From the NCBI GenBank assembly GCA_008828725.1, contig MEHQ01000840.1, positions 32,128 to 96,127 of the forward strand: a stretch of DNA of 64,000 nucleotides, in the 5' to 3' direction. Positions 41,640 through 53,160 of the stretch are shown in pieces. Numbering within the stretch: the stretch's first letter is position 1; every line of letters begins with the position of its first letter. Made by a program: the position numbers and the translations under genes. Below the pieces are notes generated by a model. The model searched no databases, was not told the DNA's origin, and saw only the letters and a list, made by a program, of their open reading frames with translations. This stretch comes from Saccharina japonica. Its lineage: Eukaryota > Sar > Phaeophyceae > Laminariales > Laminariaceae.

Positions 41640-42045
41640 TATGTCGGCTGGGCGGGGCGCGGATCGGGGCTACGCCCCGACCCACTCGCCGCCGCCCCGC
41701 TCGTCTGTGAAGTCTGGTGATATAGCGCTACGTATAATACGACGTACTCGTTTTGAGCTGCGTAACATGTTGTGTCGTTTCATTTGGCGTTATAGTTCGG
41801 ATGACCTGGATCATGAATTCGTGTTTATGGACTCGGACTCACCCATGGCATGGGCCATGGACCATCGAGACAAGACCAGCACGATTGGTTGTGCTTCGCA
41901 TGACACACGAATAACCGTCTGACCCTTCATGGCGATGCCATTCAAACCACATTCCACGGACACGCATACACGGGGTTGCCAGCTGGGCGGGGCACGGGTC
42001 GGGGCTGCGCCCCGACCCGCTCCCCGCCGCCTCGCCTGTTAAGTG
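41640..42045. repeat. Two copies of a GC-rich palindrome-containing block
   Basis: GCTGGGCGGGGCGCGGATCG and GGGGCTACGCCCCGACCC (41648-41690) recur as GCTGGGCGGGGCACGGGTCG and GGGGCTGCGCCCCGACCC (41982-42026). Each can fold into a strong GC hairpin. Confidence 0.7.
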
Positions 42046-42720
42046 TTGTAGCTTGTGTAGCTATGCCTGGCATTCATCATGTATGTCCAGCTTTTGTACG
42101 CAGTACGTACGTAGTTCACACGTACCGATGTGTGAAGTAGTAGCATTTTACTGCTGTACGTAGGCTGTATGTAGGTCCTCGGCCCTGGTCGCGAACGAAA
42201 CAACTTAAAATTGACGCAACAAGAGCTGAGCTCAATAAAACAACTCAGATGAAGGATTGAATTCGTGCGTGATTAAGCGACGGATTATTCGAGTGCCGGT
42301 TGAAGCGTTAGAGCCAAATTCTAAGTATCAGATCAACTATCGAATTGATGGTTGATTGGCGACAGATCCATTTATTGGTTGAAGTTGGATTCAGTAGACA
42401 GTTTTGGGGAGGGGATTGCAGAAAATCGATGGAATTATTAATAGGCGTCAAAACACTGTTGAAAAGCAGGGGATTTGGGGATTTAAATTATTTGACACGA
42501 CAGCACGCAGTGAATAAAGTATTTTTTTTTCACGAAATTATGATCAATTGGATTAATCGCTATTCAATTTCAATAAAAAACGATGTTTGTTAAAAGGGGC
42601 CCTTACACGTTCGTTCGCGTTTGCACATTGAAAACTTTTGCAAAAACAAATTGCATTTTTTTCAAACTGACCCGTGAAAGAAAAAGCCCCCATATAGTGT
42701 GGAAACTCCTTCATAATTGC

Positions 42721-43895
42721 CCAGGCTTATCACTTATCACGGTACTTGATAATCAAGACGGGACGGGACGGGACTGATTTTACTTGCTTGGCGGGAAAAA
42801 AAATGAAGACGGGACGGGACGGTAAAATGACTACCAAACAGGTTGTCGAGACGGGACGGGACGGGACTGGACAGTGGGTGTACATTTTTTCAACGGGACG
42901 GGACGGTAACTTTCAACGTGGTAGATTTTCACGACGGGACGGGACGGTAAAATACAACGAGATGTTTTCCCACGACGGGACGGGACGGTAAATATATTTT
43001 TTCACGACGGGACGGGACGGTAAACGTTTTTTTTCACGGCGTGACGGGGCGGTAAATACAATTTTTGACGACGGGACGGTAACTACATTTTTCTTCGCGA
43101 CGGGACGGCACGGCGATATCTGTACTATGCTGGTGCCGGTGCTGGTTGCTCAGCCGCGCTCGTGAAATACGCATCCACGGCGCGGCCACGGCGGTACTAC
43201 TACTGGTGCCGTTGCTGTCCTGTGTGGGGTCTGTGTAGGTGCGAGCGGGTGGCTCGTGTGGGTGTTGCCACTGAAAATCGTATGATATGAGCTACAACTG
43301 TAGTAGCAGTAAATAATAAATACCGGAAAAAACAATTTTTCATATTTTCATATATATATATTTGTATTTAGTAAATTCGGTATGATATAACTTCAATTAA
43401 TGTACATACATATATACCAGTCTGGTGTTGAACATATAGTATGTACTCGTTGAGGCTTGATGTGTGTGGAAAAAAAATGAATTTCAATGCGAAAAGCAAA
43501 TTTCGTAAATTCGCGAATTCTTGGTGGGAATGGACGGGAAAAGACAATGGGTAGGGGTGAATCTTGGCGGGAGAGGCAAGTTTTGTCGGCGGAACGGGGC
43601 GGTAAAGACAACGGTGCAGTGACGGGACGGGACGGTAAATTATAGTATCTCGACGGGACGGGACGGTAATTTTCAACGGGAGTGATTCTCTTGACGGGAC
43701 GGGACAGTGAAGTACAACGGGGCAGATTTTGATGACGGGACGGGACGGTAAGTGGCACCGGTTGGAGAATTTGTCGGCGGGGCGGGGACGGGATCGGACG
43801 ACGGGACCAGTTTGACGACGGTTTTACTGTTCCGTCCCGTCCCGTCCCGCCGTTACCGTCGTTCCCGTCCCGTCAAAATACCGTGATAAGCCTTG
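42721..43895. mobile_element. hAT-type MITE composed of a GACGGGACGG minisatellite
   Basis: The 8-bp duplication ATAATTGC flanks the element (42713-42720 and 43896-43903). Terminal repeats are CCAGGCTTATCAC on the left and, inverted, CAAGGCTTATCAC on the right. An 8-bp duplication with CARGG-type ends fits the hAT superfamily. Inside, more than 20 GACGGGACGG(GACGG) blocks are spaced by AT-rich linkers (GTAAATACAACG type). The block near the right end is inverted (CCGTCCCGTCCCGTC), so the minisatellite is part of the terminal repeat structure. Confidence 0.85.
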
Positions 43896-44663
43896 ATAAT
43901 TGCTTTGGCTGCGCTTGCTGTAAAGCTACAGCAGCACCGTCTGCAACCTCAGCGTCTCAGCAGCAGAAGGGATACGTTTGCAGACTGGTGCAGCTGTTGG
44001 TGGTTCGTGCTTGCAATGGAGAGCACTTTATCGTACCAGGACACTGTTGTACTCAGGTAGCTGCTGGCTGTACTGTTGTAAGTTTTAATAATACGAGCTG
44101 GTTCAATCATATCACGGCAAATTTCGTCAGTCATGAATGCCGCATGCAATAGCAATTCCAATGTCACATATTTGGTATCATACTGACCGCCATGAACAGT
44201 AGAAGAGGGTGACGTCGCCAGTTTTTTTTTATCAAGGACCTAGAACTCGCGCTACCTCCGAAAATGTGGCCCGACCAATCACAGGCCTTCAAACTGGTCA
44301 ACAATAGTAAGGCGTTTCCGTAGGAAAACATGCTTTCCCCCCATTTTTTTTTGAACGAGCCGCTTCCAGGTGGTCCAAGGCACGTTTGTACGTAGTTTCA
44401 CCCAAATGTTTGAAGATCTGACTGCGTATGATTATATTAAGTCATATTTAACGCCCAAAGTCGGTTATAACTGAAACTAAGTAATTACGAGGCAACGCCT
44501 ATTTTTGCCCTTTTACCGCACAAAAGTCCAAATGTCCACGCCGTTTTTTGCAGATAGACCCTGAAATTTGGTACACAAGTTTCATGCGCCCTACTCGAGC
44601 CTTTTACGAATGTTTTTTTTTTTTTTTCGCCGGAAATTTCGGATCTCTTAAGACCCAAATTGA

Positions 44664-45651
44664 TAGAACTGTGAGTCGGCACGACTTAAGTCGCCGACTA
44701 GTTTTTAGTCGGACTAATAGTCAGTCGTGAAACGGAGGTGCCGACTTTCCGACTTATTGGGTTTCCTTAACTGTAGGAAGGCTTTTTAAATGCGGGGTAC
44801 AGCTTTTAACGTGAATGACTGCGGGCTGCGGATACCCTCACATGCCCTGTGACACTGCAGCGCACAGCGGGAGATCCACACACACGCACACATGGCGGAA
44901 CAGCCCATCTCTCTCGACAGTGCCGATGGCGTCAGCCCTGGCGCACCCAATGCCAACGCTGAGGGCGGAGATCCCGTCGGCGAAGGTGTGGCCATTATCG
45001 GCCCGCGGGCCACCTTGGCGAGTGCACGCGACCCCGAAACGGTGCTCTACCGCGTGAAGCATGAGCAGAGGCGCAGCAAGCCGCTCAGATCAAACAACCC
45101 GCTGTGGAAGTGTTTAGGACTTGCCGTCGTCATCGACGCGCGCGTTTCGCGCAAGGTTGGGAGAGACGTTAATAAACGGAGGGATCCACAACCTTTTCTT
45201 CTGGGGATAATTTTTGCACCGCTATCTTGGTGATGAGTTCGCTTTTTCGCTCGCATCCCCGCCAGGTAGTATTGCGACTCAAACAATTGCTGTCACGTTC
45301 CTGTAGTCCGGGGTAGATCTACCTGGTACATGCGTTGTACTTCTCGTTTTTTGTGAATTTCTTGTGTAAACTGAAGCTTTTTTCGTTCGAAACTTATGTG
45401 AATCTGGGTCATATTGTTTGCGCTTTTCTTGCGTAAAATGAAGCCAAACAGCGTATTTTTGGCCTCCGGCGGCGCCTTCAGCGGGATCCTCCGGAGGAGT
45501 CTCCGGCGGACCCTCCGAGGGCGCCTCCAGCGGGGCCCCCTCGGCCGGGGGGGGCTTTTTTGGCTCGCTTCGCTTGCCTGACTTTTGTCGGCGACTTACC
45601 GACTAAAGTCAGCTAGTCGGCGTCGTGAAATGAAACCGACTCACAGCCCTA
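44664..45651 (+). mobile_element. 988-bp hAT deletion derivative
   Basis: The 8-bp duplication CAAATTGA flanks it (44656-44663, 45652-45659). The 16-bp ends are TAGAACTGTGAGTCGG and, inverted, TAGGGCTGTGAGTCGG. Many TAGTCGG/CCGACTA subterminal motifs follow, as is usual for hAT transposase binding regions. It keeps a short coding remnant but cannot encode a transposase, so it depends on an autonomous relative. Confidence 0.88.
44892..45233 (+). pseudogene. hAT transposase N-terminal remnant
   Basis: ATG at 44892 opens 113 codons beginning MAEQPISLDSADGVSPG. The segment HEQRRSKPLRSNNPLWKCLG resembles the start of the BED-type zinc finger found near the N-terminus of many hAT transposases (a Trp before the cysteine pair). 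The Cys/His ligands that should follow are absent and the frame ends soon after, as expected from an internal deletion. It lies wholly between the element's terminal repeats. Its high GC content stands out from the flanks. Confidence 0.5.
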
Positions 45652-47280
45652 CAAATTGACCCAAATTTCCCAAAAAATACAAAACAAACAATATCTGACG
45701 GGAAAAAAAAAAAAAAATCCGGTAAAGTCTCAGGTAGGGCGCATGAAACACGTGTGCCAAAAATCACGGTCTATCTCCAAAAAACGGCGTGGACATTGGC
45801 CACTGAGTGTATTTTCCGCTTTATACTCGAACCAGCCTGTAGACTGTTTGCGATAGCGTTTTTTTTCTTCCCTTCCCGAAAATAAATACCGAAGGCAGGA
45901 TTTGAGGTAAATTTGTGAAAAAAAAGGGTAAAAAAGTACTTTAGGGAAGGTAGGATTTGATCAACAGTTGCGGTAACTTTTGTCTCTCAGTTTCATCGCC
46001 GCCTGTGCTGCTTGCTGCTGTTACACAACACAACAACCGCTGGGGGCATGGAGTGTAGGTAGAGCAAGACACGGACGAGCGGCGTCGGTTGTGGCCAGCG
46101 GGGAGCCGGCGAACTGCCGGCGGCCCGCTACGGTATACGCTCCCGCCGGCTTGGTGTCGTGGAGAATTCGTCGTTCATAAAGAACTACTCGTACGAGTAC
46201 GAGTACGAGTACGAGTATGCTCGTACACGTGCTCGTACCGCCTTGCCTGTAGAGCGCAACAGGATGACAACTCGTCGTGTATCATTTCAATTCCACCACA
46301 CTGCGGTAGCAGCAGCAGCAGCAGCGGCGGCGCGCCGCCACGGTCTATATCCATCGGCCGCCGGGCGTGCTCAGAGCGGAGCGCGCCGGCGCGGTGTCGC
46401 GCGTAGGTCGAGGGCAGCAGCAGCAGCAGCAGCACACGACGAGAAGAATAGTCGATCCCAAGATCGAAAAAAACAAAATTGGAAGCTGTTGCTTCTGTCT
46501 GCTGCTGCTCGCCGCGTAGCTGCTGCCAGCTGTGCTGCTGCTAGCGGTCGTGGGATAGCGGCGGTACTGCTGTTATCCCTGCCGCCGCCACCGTTGCTGG
46601 GCTGCCGTTTCTACTTGTACGCTGGTTCGTTGTTTTCGTTGTTATTTTTTTCGGTTTGCCGCATTGCCTCGCCTGCCCACTTCCCTTGCTATTTTTGGAG
46701 ATGTCGCCTGCAGGATTTGGTTCACTGCTTTCGCAAACACACCGAAATCATGAAGGGAAGGGACTTCACTTTTTTTACCGGAAGGAAAGTATTATCTTTG
46801 TTTACTTCTATCGCAAACACTACTATATCAAAACAACAGCTACTCTTGCTATTAATAATTTAAAAGGTACGACGATCTACAGTATAGACTATACGTGCTA
46901 CTATTATTTATAATATAAATATCATAATATTAACAACAGCACAACAGAGACGCCTCACGCAAGACTGCCTCCTGAAGTCGCTGCGACTGCATGAAGCATG
47001 AGACCCGAATGACACAGTAAGAAAGATAGCCAACACGCAAAATACATATTACTATACCTGGCATATAGGACGGGGGTGAAAGTGATCAATCCCCTGATTT
47101 AACGCCTTATTAGGTTTTGCGGTTGACGTACGCGAGCGACGTTCGCACAACTTGCCATTTTGACGCGAACGCCCGACGTTCGCGCTTCATTTAGCCGTAA
47201 CACGCATCCCTGATTTAATCTGCCACTTTTTTGTGGTCTTTAGGTACCTTTTGCCTAAGGCTAACGGTAGATGTGTTACC

Positions 47281-47412
47281 AGACGAGTACCCGTTATAAA
47301 CGGGTACCCGCTTAAATCGGAAAAAAATACCGGGGTACTCGCGAGTATTTACGTCTACTTTACGCGGGTACCCGGGTACCCGTTTGACAGCCGGGTACCC
47401 GGGTACCCGATA
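47281..47412. repeat. GGGTACCCG-rich repeat block, copy 1
   Basis: ACGGGTACCCG and CGGGTACCCGGGTACCCG palindromes recur every 15-40 bases. A similar block at 53295-53435 contains ACGGGTACCCGGGTACTCG and GGGTACCCGG. Confidence 0.7.
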
Positions 47413-47588
47413 GATTATTTATCATGTATGGTCCTTAACGCTGCAACGGATAGACTCTAAGAGGGTTGTTCTACACATTCGGCATAACAACCCTGTGCCA
47501 CAATGATTTTCATACAATAAATACATGTACAAAATTGCAGGCTGCTGCTCCCAGAGAGCTCGACAGCTTTTCCTAGACGTAGATTTGA

Positions 47589-47840
47589 GCCTTTTTCGGG
47601 ATATCTCGCGATGAGGACCACCTGGCGGCACGCAACTCCCTCATCGTGCTCGCCGACCCCTGCTCTGCCTACCCTACCAAGGGCGGTCTTGGCGGTTCCC
47701 AACACGAGGATCACGGGGCTACGTTTGTTTTAGGTCACAGGCTCGCCATACGAACGTACGTCGTCTTTTCTGACAGTCCCGTGCAGGATGAGTTCCTAGT
47801 GTTTTATTTTAGACCTTGCGATCGACAACAAAAAAACTGA
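47589..47840 (+). CDS. Candidate coding segment, unknown protein
   Basis: An open frame between stops at 47586 and 47838 reads DEDHLAARNSLIVLADPC, then YPTKGGLGGSQHEDHGATF and VVFSDSPVQDEFLVFYFRP. Codon third positions favour G/C, unlike the flanks. An internal TTTGTTTTAG (to 47727) may be an acceptor, so only part may be exonic. No family is recognised and no start codon is supported. Confidence 0.3.
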   Translation, partial: AFFGISRDEDHLAARNSLIVLADPCSAYPTKGGLGGSQHEDHGATFVLGHRLAIRTYVVFSDSPVQDEFLVFYFRPCDRQQKN

Positions 47841-48624
47841 ATGCGTTTATCATATATGTCGGGATTGTTTTCTTGCGATGCGGTGAACGTTGTCGGTCGA
47901 CTAATTTGCCATCGTACCCACCAACCGGCTTCGCACCGGGTAGGGCCTCTCCCGTGTGCTCGTATCATGAATGGGAGGGTGGTGGACGCAGCAACTTTCA
48001 ACAATAGGCACCTTTCAAACTCGGTGTTCATACGTACTGTAGTACAGCACGACTCCTGAAATCTTTGTGGAAGAGTCATGCGGACACTTTTTACATGATG
48101 AGAGTGCAGTCATCTAAAATATGTTTGAAGGATAATCCCATTGCATCGCCCCATCTGGCCACTCAAGGTCATGAACTACTGCTGTACCCCAACTATGGCC
48201 GAGCTCTACCAAGTTGATAACCCTGCACCCAGCGCTACGGAAGTGTAATGGACTTGACGGCTCACTCGGCACGATCTTCTAGTTGCTGGGAGAAATGGGT
48301 GCTCTTCACCAGCAGCAGCAAGCAGGTACGCTGCTTGGTACGCTGCTTACTGCTTGCTGTAGAAAGCAACGCTGTGCAACGGAGGCACAAAAAAACAGCC
48401 CGACTCTGCAAAGGGGAGCTGGCCGCTGCCGCTGCCGCTGCTGCGACTTCGCCCCCATTGCTGCTGCTGCGAGCTGCTGCTGATATGCTGTGCTGCTGCT
48501 GCTGCCCCACGACCCGCGATGCAGCGCGGAGCACATCGCGGAGCACAACCTGGCACACACAGCAGACTGTTTTCCGTTCTGTGTTGTTCAGAACGCACGC
48601 AAAGAAGAGCGAGTGACAACCGCA

Positions 48625-48629
48625 GCGGC

Positions 48630-48693
<64 letters not shown>

Positions 48694-48700
48694 GCGTCGG
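48625..48700 (+). repeat. CAG trinucleotide tract
   Basis: About 23 uninterrupted CAG units (from about 48631), flanked by GGCGGC-rich DNA. Long Ala, Ser, Gln, Leu and Cys frames on both strands come from it. Confidence 0.92.
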
Positions 48701-48995
48701 CGGCGGCGGCTTGGCGGTGGTGGAGGTGGCGGCAGCGGAGGTGGCGGCAGTGGAGGTGGCTGGGGTTGGGCGGCGGCACAGCAGCAGCAGGAGCAGCAGC
48801 AGGGGAAGTCAAAGCATATGTTTAAACACCAGGCGGGGTGATTTGATGATGCGTCAAGGATGCGTCGACGTTTTTTTGTGGGCTCTTCTCTCTCCTTTTT
48901 TTGGTGCTGCTGCGACCACTGTGCACACAAATGCTTAGTGTACAGCCGCCGCCTCCACCGCCACTACTGCCGCTGCCGAAGCCGCTGCTCTGAAA

Positions 48996-49175
48996 TGTTA
49001 CTGCTGTGCTGCTGCTGCTGCTGCTGCTGCTGCTGCGGTTGCTGCTGCTGCTGCTGCTGCTGCGGTTGCTGCTGCTGCTGCTGCTGCTGCGGTTGCTGCT
49101 GCTGCTGTTGTTGCTGTTGTTGCTGTTGTTGTTGCTGTTGCTGCTGCTGCTGTTGCTGCTGCCGTTGCTGCTGCT
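48996..49175 (+). repeat. CTG trinucleotide tract with CGG/TTG interruptions
   Basis: Roughly 60 CTG-type units broken by GGTTG and TGTTG; opposite in sense to the CAG tract 300 bases upstream, so the two could pair. Confidence 0.92.
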
Positions 49176-50249
49176 ATTATTGTCGCATACCAGTGCCTGT
49201 TCTTTAAATATTTTGTTGCTGGTGTGCTTCCGAAACAAACCCGTGCACCCAGCTCGGTTGGAATTATTGTACACCCAGATTGTTATCATATTGGTTTTAA
49301 TGGGTACGCGTAGTGCACCAAGAACCCTGATCTCACAATACTTTACGTGGGATGACGGTTCGACGGTTGGCGCTTCGCGCTCTAGATTTATGGTTCACGC
49401 TTCGAGCTCACGGCCTCCGGCGGTTCCTGCGGAGGGCTGATTGGATGTCTGCACCTTGTGGATGGGAGCAGGGTGATAAATGAGATCAGTCCGGGTGGGA
49501 ACAGGTCCTGGTGGGAGTACGGTGAAATATGTCGAGAGCGCGAAGCGCGAACCGTCCTCCCACGTATCGGTCGTGGGATCAGGGTTTTAGGTGCACTACG
49601 AGTACGAAGTAAAATCTTACGGTACAATGTACGAGTATATTAACAATCTGGGTGGAACGTGTACGTAGTTGTTTCCGGTACACTACAGCTGGTACTGGTA
49701 CGTAATTGTTTGGTCGTATATAAGGTTCCACCCGTGCTTCGCCAAGTATGCTTATTTCGGTACTGTAAATGTACTGTAAATACGTACGAGCTGGGCCAGC
49801 CAAGAAACGTACAAAGCTTCCTAAAGTCGAATCTCGTGAACCACTGCGAATTAGGCTACACAAATTTGAAGCGCCAACCCTGACATACCAGTGCTTGTGC
49901 AAAAAAAAACGGTATAGGAAAAATTATATACATATTTTTTTCTCGACTCGAACTCGCCGAGATATCCGCGAAAACTCGAAAACAACATTTTATTCATTCT
50001 AATTTCGTGTTAAAAATGTCATTTTCGATCAGCATGAAATTTGGTAAAGACAATGCTGAGGACACAATGAGAAGATCGATGTAAGTCTGGTTGCCCAATT
50101 CTCCATCCATCAAGAGATATGACCAAAACTCGATTCCATATATAAGTCAAGTAATTACGGAAAAATGGTATTTCCGCCATGCCCCGACCAATTTTGAGAG
50201 TTTTACTCTGACATTTTAACCACGTCTTTGAACCGTACGTGCAAAAATA

Positions 50250-50375
50250 CCTGCCGCCTGCCCTCTTTGATTTTTTTTTTTCGAGTAGTTTTGATCGCTT
50301 TTGCATTTTTTTCGATTTTTGGATCGTCGTATCTCTCTCGAGGAAAAAAAAAAAAAGGGCAGGCGGCAAGTGTGT
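50250..50375. mobile_element. Short foldback with T- and A-tracts
   Basis: TGCCGCCTGCCCTCTTTGAT plus a T-run faces AAAAAAAAGGGCAGGCGGCA (50351-50370). The arms are about 30 bases around an 80-base loop; similar in plan to the foldback at 44.5 kb. Confidence 0.6.
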
Positions 50376-51599
50376 TGGTTAGTACATGATCTACACTGTG
50401 TCCAAATTCCAGGTCCAAATTCGTTAAATTGGTCGTGGCATGGCCAATCTGCTTTAAAAACATTATTATGGCTGGCCCAGCTCGTATATACCAGGTATAT
50501 GCATGTGAGTCTCTCTTTATGTGTATGATATGTGTATATATATGTTCTTCTGTTATCGTTCGCTATACTGCAGATGTGCGTCATTTTGTGTGTTTCCGTC
50601 CTTTCTACCCCACGGCGGTAGTGTCTGCCGATTCTTCAACCTAGAGAGATACCAGTTATGTGGTCATAAAACAACGATACAGAGATACTACGCTGCAATG
50701 CAGTGAGCAGCAGAGGAGATAGTGCAATGCTGTATACGACAGGCACGACCCACTCTGCTAGCAACCCAGCTGCGTGAAAGAGAAAAAACGAAAAGAAAGT
50801 GCGAAAAGGGAACACTAATAATAAACATAAATAGAATAAAACAGATCAACAAACAAACAAAAACGATAACAAGACAAAGAAAGAAAGTGTCGTGCTTCTC
50901 CAGGAGAAAAATACAATAAATAAATAAATAAAAAACACAACGTCCACCCCATGTGTTCTTGAATACAGCAGTCCTCAGCTCGCAGTACTTCACCGTCACT
51001 ATATTTTCATCATTACATACAAACGAACTAATGTAAATGGTTGAAGTAAAGCAGTACGTAGTACAGGACACTTAATTTGAAACAGGGTACTAACAACCCT
51101 GACTGAGATTCACAAGGAAATAAGAAATTCGGGAACCGTTTCAATGAAAATTTAGTATAGAACGCACCCTCTCTCGAGTAAATAAGAAACCCAGCTTGGG
51201 TTAGAATTACTGGTTAGAATTACTGTAGTGTTTCTCATTATTAGGTGCCTGTGGGTGCCCTGTGCTGTTATTAATTGTACACCCCTTGGCAGTATGTAGT
51301 TGCTTTTGTGCGCTCTAAGCTTACCTATTATTCTACCTCTCCTACTCTTCGCCGTTACGGGAATTGCGCGTAGCCGCAGGCGGGCGCCAGCCCGCGGCGG
51401 CGAAGCCCCCCTTGTAATACCACTAAAATAATCATTTTCTACGATGATGCGGATGCAATAAAAGACAAATTTCAAGCATCAACACGAAAACGATAGGAAT
51501 CCCAGCGACAAAACCTCAGAATGTCCACGACTTATTAGGTTGTCGCATAATTTGTACCAGGTACCAGGTATATATCATCTCAGTATAAACCTCATACCT

Positions 51600-53160
51600 G
51601 GTAAATTTTTACTATGCCAACCTGTTGTAACTGACAAAACCATTAAAAACAGTACAAACAGACACAAACAAAAAAGCTCAGTGGTACCACAAAATGAGTG
51701 TGAATGCTGCTGTAACCTTCTGTCACCTAAATCATTCAATCAACAGAGAGAACACCGGTGGTAAAAAACGAAACAAAAATTTGATCCGACTGCTGCTAAA
51801 ATCTGCTAAAACTTGAATAATGCAAATCAACGGAGGGAAACCCAGTCGAAAAACCTCAGAAACAAACGAATGGGACTGCTGCTGTAACCTACGATTGCCT
51901 TAAGCCTGAAAAACCAGAGGGAAATCCCAGCGGGAAAACCACAAAAGAAATCGGCTGCTGCTATAATCTGCTAAAACCTAAAAACTTCAAACCATCAGAC
52001 AGAGGGAAAACCCAGTGGGAAAACCTCAAAAACACAAATGCGACTGCTACTCGTACTACTGCTGTAACCTACGAGTGCTTGAAGGGGTCCCTTCGGGCGA
52101 AACATATTAGAGCAAATAAATAACAAATCCGTTTGTTTTTTTCAGTTGCCATACTATTTCCGGTATGATTTCTACCTGTTCATGACTCCCTACGGAAAAC
52201 GACATTACTCTGGTTCCAATGCTCAGGCTGCCAACCGATGAGTAGTTTTAGAGAGCGTAGGTCATGGTCATCATTTGTGTCTCAGGAGGCGTATCGACCA
52301 GACGCTTTTTCCATCACGAAGAGTGCCTCTTACTCAAAAACGACTCGCCATACCGCTGGTACCCAAAGACGAATTTGAAATAAGGCAGTTTCTCCGGCTG
52401 CTGATACAGATTTTCGACGAGGACGCCGAGCACTGGTAGGTGAACCTACCTGGGCCTCTAGTTCGACCGTCCGTAGCGTCCTACGTGGCCACAGCAGAGT
52501 GTAGGTATCAAACAGGAGCTCTGAAACGACCAAAAGTCTTGCTGCGGAGCACTTTCGTTTCGTGATGCAAATACAGCAATGCCTACGCGATCCCTTGCAG
52601 AACCATAAGCCCCAACACGTCCTAGAGACTATAACGAACAAACTACACGTTGGCCGGTCGGAGGTCTGAGCATAAGAACTGTAGCTGTGCCGTGTTCCGT
52701 AAGGAGTACTGATAGTGTTAGTATACCAGAAATCGTATTGCTGCTGTTAAAAAAACGTGTTTTTTTTTTCGACACTCCAGTACTCTGTTTTTATTACCAA
52801 AGGGGTATATATAATAATAACAGAGGGAACGCCCAGCGGGAAAAGCTTAAACAAAACAAATCAAATGCGACTTTGCTAAAACATGAAGAGTGAAAACCAA
52901 CAGAGGAAAAGCCCGGTGGGAAAACCTCGAAATAAAATGCGACTGCTACTACTGTGACCTACGATTGCTTTAAACCATGAAAAAGAACAGAAGGAAAGCC
53001 CAGCGGGAAAAGCTTAAACGAAACAAAAACAGACGCGACTGCTGCTATACTCTGCTAAAACATAATAATATATACTTTGTATAATAGTATATATACGGAA
53101 GAATGCCAACCAACAGAGGGAAAACCCAGTGGAAAAACCTCAAAAACAAACAGCAAAATC
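51600..53160 (+). repeat. Minisatellite (CAGAGGGAAAACCCAGTGGGAAAACCTC...GCGACTGCTGCTGTAACC) split by an insertion
   Basis: Units of about 90-110 bases occur at roughly 51640-52085 and 52820-53160, sharing GAGGGAAAACCCAGTGGGAA, AACCTCAAAAACA and GCGACTGCTGCTGTAACCTA. About 730 bases of unrelated DNA (52085-52818) separate the two blocks. Confidence 0.75.
52146..52241 (+). CDS. Candidate exon within the insertion
   Basis: A strong acceptor (TTGTTTTTTTCAG) is followed by a 31-codon frame starting LPYYFRYDFYLFMTPYGKRH and ending at TGA. A second coding-like segment (RRFFHHEECLLLKNDSPYRW) lies shortly downstream near 52285-52380 in another frame. Both may be pieces of one broken gene. Family unknown. 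Confidence 0.3.
   Translation: MPYYFRYDFYLFMTPYGKRHYSGSNAQAANR

Larger units (their letters stand above)
44528..45800. mobile_element. Foldback element interrupted by a hAT insertion
   Basis: Left arm 44528-44663 (TGTCCACGCCGTTTTTTG, AGATAGACC, TTTCATGCGCCCTAC) and right arm 45652-45800 are inverted relatives (GTAGGGCGCATGAAA, GGTCTATCT, CAAAAAACGGCGTGGACA). A 988-bp hAT element separates them at the centre. Without it the arms would form a hairpin of about 140 bp per arm. Confidence 0.8.
45980..48240. other. Mixed region without a supported gene
   Basis: Contains GAGTAC repeats (46188-46230), scattered CAG runs, and a GGGTACCCGGGTACCCG-rich block (47281-47412). The 234-codon frame at 46159-46863 is repeat-driven and AT-rich towards its end. 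One coding-like segment at 47.6-47.8 kb is listed separately. Confidence 0.5.

Noticed and set aside
46159..46863. 234-codon plus-strand frame
   Set aside because: Driven by GAGTAC and CAG repeats, with no splice context or motif.
48262..48930. 222-codon minus-strand frame with poly-Cys and poly-Pro
   Set aside because: Reverse translation of the CAG tract and GGC-rich DNA; all six frames are open here.
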